Source: an uncultured Acetatifactor sp. (GTDB taxonomy: Bacteria; Bacillota; Clostridia; Lachnospirales; Lachnospiraceae). Taken from it: a DNA stretch of 64,000 nucleotides. The stretch covers positions 94,627 through 158,626 of the forward strand of contig CAJUFI010000001.1 in assembly GCA_910585665.1 (NCBI GenBank). Direction: 5' to 3'. The notes under the pieces were generated by a model, which saw only the letters and a list, made by a program, of their open reading frames with translations, was not told where the DNA came from and searched no databases. Of this stretch, positions 61,425 through 64,000 are shown piece after piece. Both the position numbers and the translations under genes were made by a program. Numbering within the stretch: position 1 is the stretch's first letter; each line of letters opens with the position of its first letter.

Positions 61425-61835
61425 TTACGGATGGTTCCCCGTCTCATAGCACCACCTGGCGATATCGGAAATCAGTCCCGCCGGAACCGTCCCGCTGTAA
61501 GGGAGCTGTATGGTTCCCTTGCTGGTCTTGTATCCTTTCAGACGCTCGGAAAACTCCCTGACAGCCTCCGGCCCCGGATACAGGCCCACATGATTTTTGA
61601 AACCGGCAAACTGGATGATATTATGCCCCTTCCAATAAGTCGGCATGCTCCATGAAATCCGCTCCTCCGCCTCCGGCAGCGCCGCGCAGAGCGCTTCCCT
61701 TATTTCCTTCAGATATCCCTGCACCGCTTCCGGCTGTGCCGCAATGTATTCATCTACTGTTTCCGGCGCTTTCCCGCAGTAATGGCTCTGCTCCTGCCTC
61801 TTAAAGGCACGCCCGCACTTTGGACACGTCCACAT
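61425..61835 (-). CDS. DUF1801 (YdhG-like) protein with N-terminal zinc ribbon
   Basis: 136 residues from ATG 61835 (AGGAGGG upstream). Start CPKCGRAF ... HYCG is a zinc-finger-like knuckle. The rest is DUF1801: ETVDEYIAAQPEAVQGYLKE, ERISWSMPTYWKGHNIIQF, NHVGLYPGPEAV and GTIQLPYSGTVPAGLISDIAR. Known DUF1801 members include proposed iron chaperones (frataxin-like fold). It stands alone. Confidence 0.88.
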   Translation of the reverse strand: MWTCPKCGRAFKRQEQSHYCGKAPETVDEYIAAQPEAVQGYLKEIREALCAALPEAEERISWSMPTYWKGHNIIQFAGFKNHVGLYPGPEAVREFSERLKGYKTSKGTIQLPYSGTVPAGLISDIARWCYETGNHP

Positions 61836-61859
61836 CTTTATCCCTCCTAGTCTCATTCC

Positions 61860-62024
61860 CGTTCCCTGACCGTCACCAGGACCTGGTCCCCCGGTTGCTT
61901 CCCTATCCGGAATGTCGATGGCTCCCGCCCCCCAGTCCTAACGGCACTGTGAACAGGAACAGCAGGCTGCCGGAACAGGAGAACCCTAACAGCGCGGCGG
62001 CTGTTTCCAGTTTAGGCTCAAACA
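61860..62024 (-). pseudogene. Decayed small membrane-protein gene
   Basis: A frame from ATG 62024 reads MFEPKLETAAALLGF, then a hydrophobic run, and stops after 40 codons. One frame over, the tail RIGKQPGDQVLVTVRERE ends at a stop, as in DUF3592-like proteins. Weak evidence. Confidence 0.35.
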
Positions 62025-62028
62025 TGGT

Positions 62029-63879
62029 TCACACTTCCCTGACATATCTGTCCGTCCCTGTGCACAGCCATGTCCGGTCTCCCTCCTGTTCCAGGCGGAA
62101 GATAATCCCATCCCGGGTAGTTTCCGAAATCAGGCAGGTCTCCTTTTCGTTCCGGGAATCGCATACAAGGGGCACCACCGGGTATTCCTCATGCTCCGTA
62201 GTGAAAATCAGCACGTTTTCCTCATTGATGCTCTCCAGACAGATTCTGCCGAAAACATCCTCCCCTCCCTCTGCCGTGAAGCAGGCTCCCGCCAGATTGG
62301 GCCATAAGGCTCCGGGGGACGGGTATCCGGCGTTCTTCTGGCAGAAGGCCACTCCCCACCTTATGTAGTAGACCTTTCCGTCATATTCCTCCGCTGTAAT
62401 CCGGTCATGCTCCCCTTTTACGAAGGCTTTCCCGTCCCACTGGAAGCCGCTTAGCCCCTCTTCCCTTTGCCAGGCCCCTCCCTTTTTCAGGATTTCCATG
62501 TACAGCGTTTCTTCCTGTACGGTAAAACGATAAACGTTGGTACTGCCGTATGCCAGTCCGCTGTATCTGCCGGGGACTTCCAGAAGCGTGCTTTTTTGGG
62601 TGCCAGTGGGTTCCGATGCTTGGACGCTTTGTTTTTCTATATTGCCAGATTCTGATGTCTGGGAGCTTTGATTTTCGCCACTACTGGATTCTAATCCCAG
62701 AGTGCTCTGCTTTTCGATGCTGTCAGATTCCTGTTTCTGGGAACTCTGCTTTCCGCTGCTGCCAGGTTCCGGTGTCTGAGAGCTTTGATTTTCAACACCA
62801 TCCTCTCCGTTCTTTTCAATAAACTTCAGCGCTTCCCCTCCAATGTCCTCCAACACCTCTAGCCATGGGGCATCGCCGTCATTGGTGGCCGAAATCGCCA
62901 GTGACAGCCCACAGGCAGGGCCCACCAGCAGATAGCTGGTAAACTGCTCTGTGCCGCCTGACTTTATCACCGCCCCTTCCCCCAGGGGAATCCGGTTCCT
63001 GTTGTAGAGGGAGTCCCATCCCAGGCAGTAATCTGCCGCATCGTATGCCCCCTGCAGGAAGGTCGCTCCCTGGGGGCGCCTGGTCTCGTCCAGATATGCC
63101 TGTCCGATGACGCCCCTGGAATCGATGAAGAGGGAGCCGAACATGGCGCACTCCGGCACTGTGGTATGGATTGCCCCCGCGCCGAAGCAGTTGTAGTATT
63201 CCGGCTCGTCACCTCGGCAGGCCACCTTCACATGCCCTTCCGCAAGCCTTCTGCCCACTCCCGCGGAAAAGGCTCCCGCCGGTCCCGTTATCTGCTCCCG
63301 CAGCCACCGGATATAGGGCTTGCCTGTCACTGCCTCCACTACTTCCGCCACCAGGTCGAAGCCGTCATTGCCGTAGCTGGAAAAGCTGCCCGGCCTGGCC
63401 CGCAGCTTCACTGTCTGCCAGTATGCCGGTGTGTTCCGGTATTTTCCCGTATAAAGTTCCTCTTCTTCCTCCAGGTCAAGATGATCGTGGAGGTTCGTCC
63501 CCGGGATTCCGGAAGAGTGGTTCAGGAGCATCCGGACGGTGATCTCCCCGCACCTTTCGTCCGCCATCCTCCAGTCCGGCAGGTATCTGCGCACCGGTTC
63601 GTCCAGGGATATCCTTCCCTCCTGCACCAGCTTCATGACAGCCGCCGTCACATAGATTTTGGAGACAGAGCCTACATTATATAGGTCATCCACCCGGGCC
63701 GGGCTGTCATCGAATCCCCTTGTGCCGGCACAGGCCGCCGCCAGGAGCCCTTCCGACCCGCAGACTGCGGCACAGGCCGCCGTGGTTTTCTTTTCCCGGA
63801 CAATCCTTTCCAGCTTCTCCTGTATCCGCTCCGCCAGCGCCAGGCTGCTCCCGCTGCATCTGCCATCCTGTATGCTCAT
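62029..63879 (-). CDS. Serine beta-lactamase-family hydrolase with repeat linker
   Basis: 616 residues, no signal peptide. The beta-lactamase/penicillin-binding-protein-like domain (about 1-350) has the catalytic SxxK as SVSK (residues 71-74), the YxN motif in SSYGND (about 177) and the KSGG triad (about 300) in VIKSGGTEQF. A Ser/Gln/Glu-rich linker follows, made of five 13-residue repeats (KQSSQKQESDSIE type), then a C-terminal beta-rich domain of about 190 residues (PGRYSGLAYGSTNVYRFTV). AAGGAG precedes the ATG. Such proteins are peptidases or esterases; the substrate is unknown. Confidence 0.88.
   Translation of the reverse strand: MSIQDGRCSGSSLALAERIQEKLERIVREKKTTAACAAVCGSEGLLAAACAGTRGFDDSPARVDDLYNVGSVSKIYVTAAVMKLVQEGRISLDEPVRRYLPDWRMADERCGEITVRMLLNHSSGIPGTNLHDHLDLEEEEELYTGKYRNTPAYWQTVKLRARPGSFSSYGNDGFDLVAEVVEAVTGKPYIRWLREQITGPAGAFSAGVGRRLAEGHVKVACRGDEPEYYNCFGAGAIHTTVPECAMFGSLFIDSRGVIGQAYLDETRRPQGATFLQGAYDAADYCLGWDSLYNRNRIPLGEGAVIKSGGTEQFTSYLLVGPACGLSLAISATNDGDAPWLEVLEDIGGEALKFIEKNGEDGVENQSSQTPEPGSSGKQSSQKQESDSIEKQSTLGLESSSGENQSSQTSESGNIEKQSVQASEPTGTQKSTLLEVPGRYSGLAYGSTNVYRFTVQEETLYMEILKKGGAWQREEGLSGFQWDGKAFVKGEHDRITAEEYDGKVYYIRWGVAFCQKNAGYPSPGALWPNLAGACFTAEGGEDVFGRICLESINEENVLIFTTEHEEYPVVPLVCDSRNEKETCLISETTRDGIIFRLEQEGDRTWLCTGTDRYVREV
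62604..62798 (-). repeat. 39-bp x 5 in-frame minisatellite in the beta-lactamase-family gene
   Basis: Five imperfect 39-bp units encode 13-residue repeats of the type ENQSSQTSESGNI. The unit length preserves the frame. Confidence 0.8.
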
Positions 63880-63894
63880 TGCTTTTCTCCTTAT

Positions 63895-63975
63895 TATGGT
63901 TCCGCATCTGCCCCGCCCAGCACCCGGACATGGGCTGTTTTCATTTAGCTCTTGGTATTTCTTAGCTGGACTTAT
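63895..63975. repeat. Short leader-region repeat, copy at right end
   Basis: GTTCCGCATCTGCCCCGCCC and, about 40 bp on, TATTTCTTAGCTGGACTT recur at 54618-54655 and 54868-54893, where a family B element seems to separate them. The second block recurs at 51342-51361. Two copies stand immediately upstream of start codons (63879 and 54602). 63976-64000 shows nothing further. Confidence 0.45.
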
Positions 63976-64000
63976 GGATCTGTATCTCTATTTTTCAATC

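Overview
The window looks like the chromosome of a gut Firmicute of the Lachnospiraceae type (Clostridia). This is inferred from several features together: AGGAGG-type ribosome binding sites, OmpR-type two-component/ABC/lipoprotein loci, DUF4143-like and AAA-ATPase-like/PD-(D/E)XK proteins, GH29 fucosidases with Gfo/Idh/MocA and ThuA proteins, a phenylacetate-CoA ligase/ACT pair, and a corrinoid methyltransferase operon. No rRNA, tRNA or CRISPR array was seen. Most genes lie on the minus strand.

Layout. 1-660: edge-truncated DUF4143-type ATPase with a 33-bp repeat array at its promoter. 688-5499 (minus): response regulator, sensor kinase, single-span membrane protein and an AGCS sodium/amino-acid symporter. 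5791-7323 (plus): SSS-family sodium:solute symporter. 7385-8195: structured palindromic element, a MITE and terminators. 8196-14829 (minus): corrinoid methyl-transfer operon of three URO-D-fold genes (one internally deleted), an AraC regulator fused in frame to a corrinoid protein, a DUF2284 protein and a RACo-type activator. 14998-24518: a TerB-N/TerB-C protein, a BrxD-like ATPase and an Lhr-like helicase, with an AAA/nuclease gene, a SUKH/leucine-rich-repeat gene and a decayed duplicate of the ATPase 3' end inserted between ATPase and helicase. 24545-41237: glycan region (GH18, family-9 carbohydrate-binding-like protein, transglutaminase-like protein, two Gfo/Idh/MocA proteins, ThuA, AraC, two GH29 fucosidases), also holding a MATE exporter and the phenylacetate-CoA ligase/ACT pair. 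41738-54602 (minus): two ABC exporter loci each next to its own two-component system. 54603-64000: a graveyard of small elements, transposase and ABC fragments and an ORF split by a MITE, with a Uma2 protein, an AAA-ATPase-like/PDDEXK protein, a DUF1801 protein and a serine beta-lactamase-family protein.

Small mobile DNA is the recurring theme. Five copies of an exactly 100-bp element (family A) begin GGAA, end TTCC and are flanked by TTA/TAA (one copy imperfectly, ATA/TTA). One splits an ORF whose frame is restored exactly by removing the element plus one TAA. One is nested in a second family (B, termini TTTATACTGC). Two sit directly upstream of start codons. The window is also rich in minisatellites: at least five proteins carry in-frame tandem repeats in linkers or loops, and several intergenic regions carry 18-, 19- and 33-bp arrays.

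The most unusual coding finding is the AraC-corrinoid fusion. The regulator has no stop codon and reads straight into a full-length corrinoid protein that still has its own strong ribosome binding site, so a long and a short product are both possible. Second is the interrupted TerB/ATPase/helicase cassette. All functional statements come from motif recognition by eye; no database search was run.
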